A stretch of DNA of 21,378 nucleotides from SZUA-430 sp964638635 (GTDB taxonomy: Bacteria > Pseudomonadota > Alphaproteobacteria > Micropepsales > Micropepsaceae), in assembly GCA_964638635.1 (NCBI GenBank), contig CAZXAQ010000069.1, forward strand, positions 1-21,378. The letters are read 5' to 3'. Under the pieces are notes generated by a model. It made no database searches. It saw only the letters and a program-made list of their open reading frames with translations, and was not told the DNA's origin. Below are positions 14,529 to 21,378 of this stretch, one piece after another (positions within the stretch are counted from its first letter, which is position 1; every line of letters starts with the position of its first letter). The position numbers and the translations under genes are program-made.

Positions 14529-15263
14529 ATGCATCTATCAATTCGGGTGGGTGCACTGCGCCTTTGTGCTGCGCTGATCGCGGCGGTCGCTGCGGGACCC
14601 GCATTCGGTGCCAGCTTGGAAGTGGCGCCCACGAAGCTCGTCATCGACGGCAAGACAGGGGCCGCGACGCTGAACCTGGCCAATCGGGGCACCGTGCCGA
14701 TTATCGTGCAGCTTGAGAGCTTCAGCTGGACGCAAGCCGACGGCCAGGACGTGCTCAAGCCGACCGACGGCGTTCTGGTCAGCCCGCCGATGGCGCGTAT
14801 TCCGCCCGGCGGTAAGCAGACTGTGCGTATCATGGTGCGCCCAAGCGCCGAGGCCGGCACCGAGCGCACGTTTCGCCTGTTTGCGAGCGAGTTGCCCGAT
14901 CCCGCGACCAGCGAAGCGCACACGATCCGCGTGCTCTTGCAATTCAATGTGCCGTTGTTCGTGAACACGCCGGTCGTCGCCGCGCCGCAGATCAAGTGGG
15001 ATGCGCGCGCCGGCGAGAAGGGTTTGGCGGTAAGCGCGAAGAACCTGGGCCGCGCGCACACGAAGTTCACCAAGATCGAGGTCGTTACGCAGTCGGGCCG
15101 CCGCTTGCCGGCGACATCGGAAGGCATTCCCTACTTGCTCGCCGGCGCCACGCGACCGTTCCAGGTCGAAGGTTCGTTCGGTGCGGGCGAGAAGTTGACC
15201 GTTGAGGCTCACACCGACAGCAGCGAAGTTGTGATCCGACAAGCGGTCGAGGTGCAACGGTGA
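14529..15263 (+). CDS. Periplasmic pilus assembly chaperone (archaic CsuC-like)
   Basis: 244-residue PapD-like chaperone. The signal peptide ends at AFG-ASLEV (about 27). Two Ig-like domains follow. The N-terminal one has VAPTKLVIDGKTGAATLNLA, PPMARIPPGGKQTVRIMVRP (86-105, with the basic cleft residue region) and the long alternating G1 strand IRVLLQFNVPLFVNTP (133-148), which donates a strand to subunits. The second domain runs from about 155 to 240. In the family it folds subunits by donor-strand complementation and hands them to the usher. It lies 16 bases after subunit 2 and 4 bases before the usher. An AAGGGGACAGG stretch provides the ribosome site. Confidence 0.93.
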   Translation: MHLSIRVGALRLCAALIAAVAAGPAFGASLEVAPTKLVIDGKTGAATLNLANRGTVPIIVQLESFSWTQADGQDVLKPTDGVLVSPPMARIPPGGKQTVRIMVRPSAEAGTERTFRLFASELPDPATSEAHTIRVLLQFNVPLFVNTPVVAAPQIKWDARAGEKGLAVSAKNLGRAHTKFTKIEVVTQSGRRLPATSEGIPYLLAGATRPFQVEGSFGAGEKLTVEAHTDSSEVVIRQAVEVQR

Positions 15264-15267
15264 GGCG

Positions 15268-17577
15268 ATGCGTTCCGTCGCGCTCATCCTTCTAGCGATC
15301 TTTCTTCTCCCGGCGCTCTCGAACGCCGCGCTAGCGGAAGCAACGGATACACCCTCGCGCAATCTGGTGCTTGAAGTCTGGGTGAACGGCCAGCCACGCG
15401 GCCTCGTCGTCAACGTGTCGGAGCGCAACGGCGAGCTCTGGGTGGAGCGGTCGGACTTGAGCGCCATCGGCCTCAAGGAAGTCGACGACAGCGAAGCGCA
15501 AGACGGGTTGGTTCCGCTCAACCGCATCAAAGGCGTGCGCGCGAACGTCGAAGAGGTCAAGCAGCAGCTGCTGGTCGCGGCCGAGGCCGATCGGCTTGCC
15601 GCAACCACGTTCGCGCTCAGGGGAAGCGAGCGACCGGTCGTGTTGGATACGCCGGTGGTGGCGTTCGCGGCCGAATACGATGTCGTCGTCACCGAAAGCG
15701 ACGTGACCTCGTCGCTGCGCAAAACGTCGATCGACGGGACGTTGGCGCTTTCGGCGTTTACGCCGGTCGGCACCTTCACGACGAACGGATTTGCGGTCAG
15801 CGATTCCGACGCGCGAAAAGCGTTGCGGCTGGAGAGTTCCTGGACGCTCGACGATCCGCCGAATTTGCGGCGGCTCACTGTCGGGGATGCAATTTCGAGC
15901 GGGGTCGGTTGGTCCCGCTCCGTGCGTTTTGGCGGGGTGCAGTTGGCGCGCGATTTTTCGCTGCAGCCCGACCTGGTCACGATCCCGATGCCCGACTTTT
16001 TCGGCTCGGCGGCCGTGCCGGGCTCGGTCGACGTGTTCGTCGGTGCCTCGAAGGTGTTTTCCGAGGACGTGCCGGCCGGGCCGTTCGACGTGCGCGACCT
16101 GCCGATCGTCACCGGGGCGGGGCAGGCGACGGTTGTCGTGCGCGATCTGCTCGGCCGCGAGAGCCGGCAGACGATCAACTACTTCACCGACAGTCAGATG
16201 TTGGCGGAAGGTTTGACCTCCTACAGCGTCGAAGCCGGCTTCTTGCGCAAGTCGTACGGCTTGAAGAGTTTCGATTACGGCGATGCGATGGTGTCGGCGA
16301 CGCTCAGGCATGGTTTGACCGATGACATTACGGTCGAAGGACATGCGGAGGCGACCGCCGATGTTGCGGTTCTGGGCGCGAGCGGGGTTGTCGGCCTCTT
16401 CGACTTCGGTTCGCTGCGCTTTGCGGCAGCCGGAAGCACCAGCACGTTCGGGGAGGGCGCATTCGCGTCCGCTTCGCTGTCGACGCAGTTCGGACCGGCT
16501 AACTTTTTTGCGAGCATCGAGGGAGCGACGCCCGAGTATCGCGACATTGCGGCGTTCGACGGGGCCGCGCCGCCACGTGAGACACTGCAACTCGGCGCCG
16601 GTGTCGATCTCGCGGAGTACGGTTCGTTGTCGCTTTCGTATTTGCGCATTGAGCGGCAGAACGACGAGCGCGCGTCGCTCGCGACGGCGACGTATTCGGT
16701 GTCGGTCGGCGATGTCACGTTCGGCGTGACGAGCGTGTACGATGCGGAGCGCGATGCGCTGCTGGCCGAGACGTTCTTGAGCGTGCCGCTCGGCGGCGGC
16801 GGTCCGTACGCCTCTGCTGGGTTGCTTGCGCAAGACCATAACTTGGAAGTGCGCGCGACTCTGGAACAGCCGGCTTCGCCGGACGGCGAATTCGGCTACC
16901 GGCTGCGCGCGGTCCACGGCGAGGCCACGCAGCTCAATGCGGACGGCCGCTGGGAGGGTCAGAATTTGGCGATCGACGGCCGGCTTGCCTCATTCGACGG
17001 AAGCTTGTCGGCGCAGTTGCAAGCTGCTGGCGCGATCGTGTCGACGGGCGACAACGCGTTCTTCACGCGCAAGCTTGATGGTGCGTTTGCGCTGGTCGAT
17101 GCGGGCGAACCCGGGGTCGGTATCTATCGCGAGAACCGGTTGGTCGCCGAGTCGGACGACAGCGGCGTGGCGCTGTTGACGGGACTTGTGCCGTTCACAC
17201 GCAATCACATTGCCGTCGATCCGGGCGGCTACGACATGTCGCGCGTGCTGGCGCGAACGGATCTCGACGTCGTGCCGGGCCGCGGGGGCGCCGCGATCAG
17301 CTTGGCGCCTGCCGAGCAGAAACCCCTGGCCCTCACCGTGACATTGCCGGACGGCTCGTATCCCGATGTCGGCACGACGGTGCATCTTTCGGGCGATCCC
17401 AATCCGTGGATCGTCGGGTATCATGGGGCGGTGTTCGTGGCCGACCTGAAACTTCCGCTTGAGGCCGAGCTTGAGACGAAGTTCGGGCTCTGCCGCCTCA
17501 AGCTGACGACGCCGCCGCCGCCCAGCCCCGGCGAGATTCCGCGCCTCGGGCCTATCGCTTGCGCGTTCGCCGAGTAG
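15268..17577 (+). CDS. Outer-membrane pilus usher (archaic CsuD-like)
   Basis: 769-residue usher, slightly shorter than many relatives. The signal peptide is within the first 24 residues (RSVALILLAIFLLPALSNAA). An N-terminal periplasmic domain (LVLEVWVNGQPRGLVVNV, 33-50, through about 110) binds chaperone-subunit complexes. The central part is a beta-barrel with alternating hydrophobic strands; SRSVRFGGVQLARDFSLQPD, GSVDVFVGASKVFSEDVPAG and GAGQATVVVRDLLGRE are conserved usher blocks, the last two probably around the plug. The C-terminal domain includes GGYDMSRVLARTDLDVVPGR, GSYPDVGTTVHLSGD and two cysteines (742 and 765), the only ones I see, likely a disulfide. The start codon is 4 bases past the chaperone stop, so translation is coupled. 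Confidence 0.94.
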   Translation: MRSVALILLAIFLLPALSNAALAEATDTPSRNLVLEVWVNGQPRGLVVNVSERNGELWVERSDLSAIGLKEVDDSEAQDGLVPLNRIKGVRANVEEVKQQLLVAAEADRLAATTFALRGSERPVVLDTPVVAFAAEYDVVVTESDVTSSLRKTSIDGTLALSAFTPVGTFTTNGFAVSDSDARKALRLESSWTLDDPPNLRRLTVGDAISSGVGWSRSVRFGGVQLARDFSLQPDLVTIPMPDFFGSAAVPGSVDVFVGASKVFSEDVPAGPFDVRDLPIVTGAGQATVVVRDLLGRESRQTINYFTDSQMLAEGLTSYSVEAGFLRKSYGLKSFDYGDAMVSATLRHGLTDDITVEGHAEATADVAVLGASGVVGLFDFGSLRFAAAGSTSTFGEGAFASASLSTQFGPANFFASIEGATPEYRDIAAFDGAAPPRETLQLGAGVDLAEYGSLSLSYLRIERQNDERASLATATYSVSVGDVTFGVTSVYDAERDALLAETFLSVPLGGGGPYASAGLLAQDHNLEVRATLEQPASPDGEFGYRLRAVHGEATQLNADGRWEGQNLAIDGRLASFDGSLSAQLQAAGAIVSTGDNAFFTRKLDGAFALVDAGEPGVGIYRENRLVAESDDSGVALLTGLVPFTRNHIAVDPGGYDMSRVLARTDLDVVPGRGGAAISLAPAEQKPLALTVTLPDGSYPDVGTTVHLSGDPNPWIVGYHGAVFVADLKLPLEAELETKFGLCRLKLTTPPPPSPGEIPRLGPIACAFAE

Positions 17578-17599
17578 GGCTTGGCGACTCGCGGGCGGG

Positions 17600-17691
17600 A
17601 GCGGTTTATTTTTTGTAAAGGCCGCTTGGGTGGATGCAGAAATAAGCGGCGCGCCGCCAGCCGCTGCTTGCGTTACTATCACACGTGTGAT
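17600..17691 (+). other. Leader of the third subunit gene with three palindromes
   Basis: Three inverted repeats lie between the usher stop and the third subunit start. AGCGG-TTTA (17600-17608) pairs with TAAA-gg-CCGCT (17616-17626) around a T-rich loop. GCGGCGCGCCGC (17646-17657) is self-complementary. ATCACACGTGTGAT (17678-17691) is a perfect 14-base palindrome whose last two bases are the first two of the ATG at 17690. The last one could be an operator or could limit access to the start codon. No clear promoter is seen. Confidence 0.5.
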
Positions 17692-18178
17692 GCGGTCCCT
17701 TTCGTTCCACATGTTGCGCGCGTTCGCACTGTTTTGGGCGGCTGCCGCGCCGTGGCAGGCGCTCGCGGCGACGTGCAACGTTCCGGCCCGTCCGCTCTTG
17801 GTCACGGCGACCAATCTGAACTTCGGCAATTACAACGCAGCGTCAGGAACACCAACGACGGCGAACATGACCGTCACGGTGAGGTGTCAGAACGCCGCCG
17901 ATACATTGCCGGCGTTCGTGGCCAGCCTTTCGAAGGGCGGTGCGCCGACCTATAACCCGCGTCAGATGGCGCTCGGCGCGAGCCGGCTCGACTACAACAT
18001 CTTCAACCAAGCCGCCTTCACCTCGATTTGGGGTGACGGGACGGGTGGCACATTGACCCGATCGTATGGCGGTGGCGGCAACGCGGCCACAGGCACCGGC
18101 TTCGGCAGGATCACAACCGGGCAGTACGTGACGCCCGGCGTTTACACCGACACGATCACAGTGACCATTACGTACTAG
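17690..18178 (+). CDS. Pilus subunit 3, SCPU domain protein without donor strand, probable tip
   Basis: 162 residues from the ATG at 17690, which directly precedes the signal peptide (MRSLSFHMLRAFALFWAAAA, cleavage near WQALA). The mature protein begins about ATCNVPARP, so the first conserved Cys (29) follows almost at once. The 15-residue donor strand of the other two subunits is missing. The domain itself is intact (NLNFGNYNAASGTPTTANMT, Cys66, LDYNIFNQAAFTSIWGDG, TGQYVTPGVYTDTITVTITY). A subunit that can accept but not donate a strand should be the first exported, that is the tip. Classical CsuE tips have two domains; this one has one. The stop overlaps that of lpdV on the other strand. 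Confidence 0.88.
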   Translation: MRSLSFHMLRAFALFWAAAAPWQALAATCNVPARPLLVTATNLNFGNYNAASGTPTTANMTVTVRCQNAADTLPAFVASLSKGGAPTYNPRQMALGASRLDYNIFNQAAFTSIWGDGTGGTLTRSYGGGGNAATGTGFGRITTGQYVTPGVYTDTITVTITY

Positions 18179-19587
18179 ATGTGAATTGCGTGGCCGAGCG
18201 CTTTGAGCGCGGCTTCGTGGAAGGCTTCGCTCAAGGTCGGGTGGACGTGGATCGTGCCCGCGATGTCTTCCAGGACCGCACCCATTTCCATGACGGTCGC
18301 GAATTCGGCGGAGAGTTCGCTGACGTGGGCGCCCACGGCTTGGATACCAAGGACGCGGTGGTCGCTTTTGCGGGCGACGATGCGGACGAAGCCGTGGTTG
18401 TCGCCGGCGTCCATCGAGAGGGCGCGGCCGTTGGCGGCGAAGGGGAATTGGCCGATGACGGTTTCCTCGCCCGCCTTTGCGGCTTCGGCGGAGGAGAGGC
18501 CGCAGCTGACGATTTCAGGCTCCGTGAAGCAGACGGCGGCGATCGCGGCGGGGGCGAATCTGCGTTTGTGGCCCGCGATGATTTCGGCGACCATTTCGCC
18601 TTGGGTGGCGGCTTTGTGTTCCAGCATCGGTTCGCCGACGAGGTCGCCGACGGCCCAGACGTTCTTCATCGAGGTGCGGCACTGATCGTCGACTTTGACG
18701 AAGCGGCCGGCCATGTCGACGGCCATGTTTTCGAGGCCCCAACCTTCGGTGTTCGGTTTGCGGCCGACGGTGACGAGGATTTTGTCGGCGGGGAGGTCGA
18801 GTGTCTTGCCGTCCGCGGTTTCGACGATGAGAGACGTGCCCTTCTTTCCGGTTTCAACCGCCTTGGCTTTGGCGCCGAGGTGGATGGTGACGTTGTTCTT
18901 GTCGAGCCAGCGCTTTACCGGCGTCGTGAGGTCGGTGTCGTAGAGGGGCAGGATTTGTTTCTCCGCTTCGACCACGGTGACTTGGCTGCCAAGCTTCGCG
19001 AAGGCGATGCCGAGTTCGAGGCCGATGTAGCCGGCGCCGACGACGACAAGTTTTTCCGGCAGCTTGTCGAGCATGAGCGCTTCGGTCGAGGAGATGACCG
19101 GGCCGCCGAATGGGATCGTGGGGATTTGCACCGGGAGCGAGCCGGTCGCGAGTAGGACGTGTTCGGCGGTGACGGTGACGGGGCCGGTCGTGCTGTCGAC
19201 GGTGCAGGTTTTGGCGTCGGAGAATTTCGCCCAACCGTTCACGACCTTCACCTTCGCGCGCTTGAGCAGGCCGGTGACGCCGGTGTTCAGGCGCGTGACG
19301 ATGCCTTCTTTCCACTTCACGGTTTCGGCGAGGTCGAGTTTTGGTGCCGCGCTGAGTTTGATGCCGTGCAGACCGTTGGCGGCGGCGCGGCGCATGGATT
19401 CGAATTCGCCGGCGGCGTGGATGATCGCTTTCGACGGGATGCAGCCGCGGATCAGGCAGGTTCCGCCGAGGCGGTCGGCTTCGACGAGGACGGTGTCGAT
19501 CCCGAGTTGTCCGGCGCGGATTGCGGCGACGTAGCCGCCGGGGCCGCCGCCAATGACGAGGAGTTTGGGTTTCAGGTGTTCGGTCAT
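18175..19587 (-). CDS. lpdV: Dihydrolipoyl dehydrogenase, E3 of the branched-chain 2-oxoacid dehydrogenase
   Basis: 470-residue flavoprotein that reoxidises the lipoyl groups of E2 with NAD+. The FAD-binding motif is LLVIGGGPGGYVAAIRA (9-25). The redox disulfide is GGTCLIRGCIPSK (Cys44 and Cys49), the CLIRGC variant seen in alphaproteobacterial branched-chain E3s rather than CLNVGC. The NAD+ motif is LVVVGAGYIGLELG, the second FAD motif is VWAVGDLVGEPMLEHKA, and the interface catalytic pair is His449 and Glu454 in HVHPTLSE. Its position after the E2 gene makes it the dedicated E3; the V suffix is inferred from context. The ATG has AGGA about 9 bases upstream. A repeat element separates it from E2, and its TAG overlaps the TAG of the convergent pilus gene. 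Confidence 0.95.
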   Translation of the reverse strand: MTEHLKPKLLVIGGGPGGYVAAIRAGQLGIDTVLVEADRLGGTCLIRGCIPSKAIIHAAGEFESMRRAAANGLHGIKLSAAPKLDLAETVKWKEGIVTRLNTGVTGLLKRAKVKVVNGWAKFSDAKTCTVDSTTGPVTVTAEHVLLATGSLPVQIPTIPFGGPVISSTEALMLDKLPEKLVVVGAGYIGLELGIAFAKLGSQVTVVEAEKQILPLYDTDLTTPVKRWLDKNNVTIHLGAKAKAVETGKKGTSLIVETADGKTLDLPADKILVTVGRKPNTEGWGLENMAVDMAGRFVKVDDQCRTSMKNVWAVGDLVGEPMLEHKAATQGEMVAEIIAGHKRRFAPAAIAAVCFTEPEIVSCGLSSAEAAKAGEETVIGQFPFAANGRALSMDAGDNHGFVRIVARKSDHRVLGIQAVGAHVSELSAEFATVMEMGAVLEDIAGTIHVHPTLSEAFHEAALKALGHAIHI

Positions 19588-19604
19588 TGGGTCGGTCCTA
19601 AGAA

Positions 19605-19777
19605 GGGGGTCTCACGCGAAGCCGCGAAAGGCGCGAAGGGAAGGCGCGAAGGTTTACGTCGGGCTTGTGCGAAGTGAAGACTAGGTTGGCGCTGCGCGCC
19701 GGGGTCGTTTGGCACGTAGCGCCAGTTCTTCAATTCGCGTCTTTTCTTCGCGCCTTTCGCGGCTTCGCGCGACCCCC
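19605..19777. repeat. Inverted-repeat element between bkdB and lpdV
   Basis: The left arm 19605-19638 and right arm 19746-19777 are near-perfect reverse complements. A 23-base core (19616-19638 with 19746-19768) is identical, and GGGGGTC (19605-19611) pairs with GACCCCC (19771-19777) across a 2-4-base mismatch. The core is built of CGCGAAG-type units, and a further partial copy (AAGGCGCGAAGG) follows the left arm. Inside, TGGCGCT (19687-19693) and AGCGCCA (19718-19724) form a second stem. No gene fits in the 202-base gap. It looks like two inverted copies of a dispersed extragenic repeat. Confidence 0.75.
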
Positions 19778-19789
19778 TTTCTTTCTGTT

Positions 19790-21079
19790 CTAATCCATAA
19801 ACATCATTGCCGGGTGTTCGAGCAGCGCCTTCACGCGCTGGATGAACATCGCGGCGTCGTAGCCGTCGACCACGCGGTGATCGAAGGAAGAGGAGAGGTT
19901 CATCATCTTCCGCACCGCAATCGCGCCGTTGTGCACGACGGGGCGGTCGACGATGGCGTTCGGGCCGATGATCGCGACTTCGGGGTGGTTGATCACCGGG
20001 GTCGTCACCACGCCGCCGATCGGGCCCAAGCTCGTGATCGTGATCGTTGAGCCGGTCAGTTCGTCCTTCGTCGCTTTGTTTTCGCGGGCGGCGGTCGAGA
20101 CGCGGGCGACTTCGGCGGCCGCCTGCCACAGGTCCATCGCCTCGGCGTGGTGGACGACGGGGACGATCAGGCCGTTGGCGGTTTGCGTCGCGATGCCGAT
20201 GTGCACGGGTTTGTAACGGTGAACGACGCCGGCTTCGTCGTCGAAGCGGGCGTTGATTTGCGGGTAGTCGGGCAGCACGCGGATCAGCGCGCGCATGAGG
20301 AACGGGAGCAGCGTCAGTTTCGGCTGATCGTTGCGGCGCGCCTGGTTCATTTGCACGCGCAGCGCTTCGAGTTCCGTCATGTCGACTTCTTCGACATAGG
20401 CGAAATGCGGGATGCGGCGCTTGGTTTCCTGCATCTTCTCCGCGATTTTGCGGCGCAGGCCGATCACTTTGATCTCGTCGATGCCTTCGCGGCGTTCGAG
20501 TGCAGCCGCCGGGCGTGCCATGGGCGCGCCTTTCGCGATGTAGGCGTCGAGGTCGGCGTGGCTGATGCGGCCGGCGGGGCCGGTGCCGTGGATGTATTGC
20601 AGGTGCACGCCGAGTTCTGTTGCGCGTTGGCGCACGGCGGGCGAGGCGAGCGGCTTGTCGCCGAACTTGCGCGGCGCGGTCGGCGTGGGCGCCGGTGCAG
20701 GCGCGGGTTTGGCCGCGACCGGTTCCGGCTTCGGCGCGGGCTTTGGCGTTTCGAGTTTGGGCGGCGGGGGCGGGGCCTTCGCGACCTTCGGTGCCGCGGC
20801 GGCGCCGTTTGTTTTTGCTTCCTTCTCGTTGCCGGCGCCGTCGACTTCGAAGATCACGATGGGCGCGCCGACGGGATGCATCGAGCCGGGCTCGCCGTGC
20901 AGTTCGACGACCTTGCCGCTGACCGGCGAGGTCATTTCGACGGTTGCCTTATCGGTCATCACATCGACGAGGTGTTGGTCCTCTTTGATCGTGTCGCCGA
21001 CGGCGACATGCCAGGCGACTATCTCGGCCTCTGCGGTGCCTTCGCCGACGTCGGGGAGTTTGAAAACGAAGCGGCCCAT
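19790..21079 (-). CDS. bkdB: Dihydrolipoyllysine acyltransferase, E2 of the branched-chain 2-oxoacid dehydrogenase
   Basis: 429-residue E2 core enzyme. The single lipoyl domain (1-80) has VMTDKATVEM with lipoylated Lys44. An Ala/Pro/Lys-rich flexible linker (about 84-137) follows. The peripheral subunit-binding domain is about 142-182 (PLASPAVRQRATELGVHLQY, GPAGRISHADLDAYI). The catalytic acyltransferase domain (about 200-429) carries SSSFDHRVVDGYDAA with active-site His401 and Asp405. It transfers branched acyl groups to CoA. One lipoyl domain and the neighbouring genes favour the branched-chain complex over pyruvate dehydrogenase. The start codon is 3 bases after the E1-beta stop, with GGAGGG inside the end of that gene as ribosome site. 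Confidence 0.94.
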   Translation of the reverse strand: MGRFVFKLPDVGEGTAEAEIVAWHVAVGDTIKEDQHLVDVMTDKATVEMTSPVSGKVVELHGEPGSMHPVGAPIVIFEVDGAGNEKEAKTNGAAAAPKVAKAPPPPPKLETPKPAPKPEPVAAKPAPAPAPTPTAPRKFGDKPLASPAVRQRATELGVHLQYIHGTGPAGRISHADLDAYIAKGAPMARPAAALERREGIDEIKVIGLRRKIAEKMQETKRRIPHFAYVEEVDMTELEALRVQMNQARRNDQPKLTLLPFLMRALIRVLPDYPQINARFDDEAGVVHRYKPVHIGIATQTANGLIVPVVHHAEAMDLWQAAAEVARVSTAARENKATKDELTGSTITITSLGPIGGVVTTPVINHPEVAIIGPNAIVDRPVVHNGAIAVRKMMNLSSSFDHRVVDGYDAAMFIQRVKALLEHPAMMFMD

Positions 21080-21082
21080 CGT

Positions 21083-21378
21083 TCAGCCCTCCATCGCGCG
21101 GCGCATCGCGGCGGAGACGCGGCCAGGTCCGGGAAAGTACTGCCACTCGAAGGCATGCGGGTAGGGCGTGTCCCAGCCGGCGACGCGTTCGATCGGCGCT
21201 TCTAAGTGGTAGAAGCAGTGTTCCTGCACGAGTGCGGTGAGTTCCGCGCCGTAGCCGGACGTGCGCGTCGCCTCGTGGACGATGACGCAGCGGCCGGTCT
21301 TTTCGACCGAGGCTTTGATCGTCTCGATGTCGACGGGGATCAGCGAGCGCAGGTCGACGACTTCGGCGTCGATGCCGG
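21083..21378 (-). CDS. bkdA2: 2-oxoisovalerate dehydrogenase E1 beta subunit, C-terminal part only
   Basis: The last 97 residues and the stop of a gene that starts beyond the right edge. The sequence is the C-terminal transketolase domain: GIDAEVVDLRSLIPVDIETI, then VEKTGRCVIVHEATRTSGYG, ELTALVQEHCFYHLEAPIER and VAGWDTPYPHAFEWQYFPGP, ending RRAMEG. The AGWDTPYPHAFEWQYFPGPGRV ending, cut here to the part beginning AGWDTP, is characteristic of branched-chain E1-beta rather than pyruvate E1-beta. With E1-alpha, presumably upstream outside the window, it carries out the thiamine-diphosphate-dependent decarboxylation. Confidence 0.92.
   Translation of the reverse strand, partial: GIDAEVVDLRSLIPVDIETIKASVEKTGRCVIVHEATRTSGYGAELTALVQEHCFYHLEAPIERVAGWDTPYPHAFEWQYFPGPGRVSAAMRRAMEG

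Noticed and set aside
17630..17689. Earlier start for the third pilus subunit
   Set aside because: It would put twenty non-signal residues before a normal signal peptide; the ATG at 17690 begins the signal peptide directly.
18181..21205. Plus-strand open frames of up to about 350 codons opposite lpdV and bkdB
   Set aside because: They mirror the E3 and E2 genes, whose catalytic motifs are intact on the minus strand; the plus-strand translations show no domain.
1..21378. CRISPR array, tRNA or rRNA genes, prophage, integrase or insertion sequence
   Set aside because: No regularly spaced repeats, structured RNA gene or transposase/integrase motifs were found in either strand; the only mobile-type DNA seen is the two short palindromic repeats.

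Overview
The window is GC-rich, gene-dense chromosomal DNA, most likely from an alphaproteobacterium. Three things point that way: an imuA-imuB-dnaE2 cassette behind a GTTC-N7-GTTC LexA box (the alphaproteobacterial SOS box), a branched-chain 2-oxoacid dehydrogenase operon whose E3 has the CLIRGC-type redox motif, and palindromic repeats of the kind scattered through alphaproteobacterial genomes. The genus cannot be fixed from the sequence alone. No rRNA, tRNA, CRISPR array, transposase or phage gene was seen, and no gap between genes exceeds about 210 bases.

Layout. (1) 1-4728, minus strand: SOS mutagenesis cassette imuA > imuB > dnaE2. It has a LexA-overlapped promoter, a long imuA/imuB overlap and an ATGA junction to dnaE2, which runs off the left edge. 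A two-hairpin palindromic repeat sits in frame inside imuB. (2) 4813-5546, minus: exported Sel1-repeat protein. (3) 5684-8705, plus: sulfotransferase-like protein, a lone ArsC, a membrane fatty acid hydroxylase/sterol desaturase and a zinc-free quinone oxidoreductase-like enzyme. (4) 8728-12304, minus: three uncharacterised genes joined by two TAATG junctions. They encode an all-helical protein, a single-pass membrane protein (DUF6384-like) and a long coiled-coil protein with a poly-Asp and Gly-rich tail. (5) 12401-13183, plus: DUF72/YecE-like protein. (6) 13390-18178, plus: compact archaic chaperone-usher pilus locus, with two near-identical spore-coat-U subunits, a chaperone, an usher and a third subunit without a donor strand. 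(7) 18175-21378, minus: end of the branched-chain dehydrogenase operon (E1-beta partial, E2, E3), with an inverted-repeat element between E2 and E3.

How the genes work together. ImuA, ImuB and DnaE2 form the damage-inducible translesion mutasome. The pilus genes form a complete secretion and assembly unit: the chaperone delivers subunits to the usher, the two duplicated subunits form the shaft, and the third probably caps it. E1, E2 and E3 oxidise branched-chain 2-oxoacids. The three-gene unit at 8728-12304 is the best candidate here for an undescribed system: its translation is tightly coupled, it has one membrane anchor and two long helical partners, and no catalytic motif is visible.
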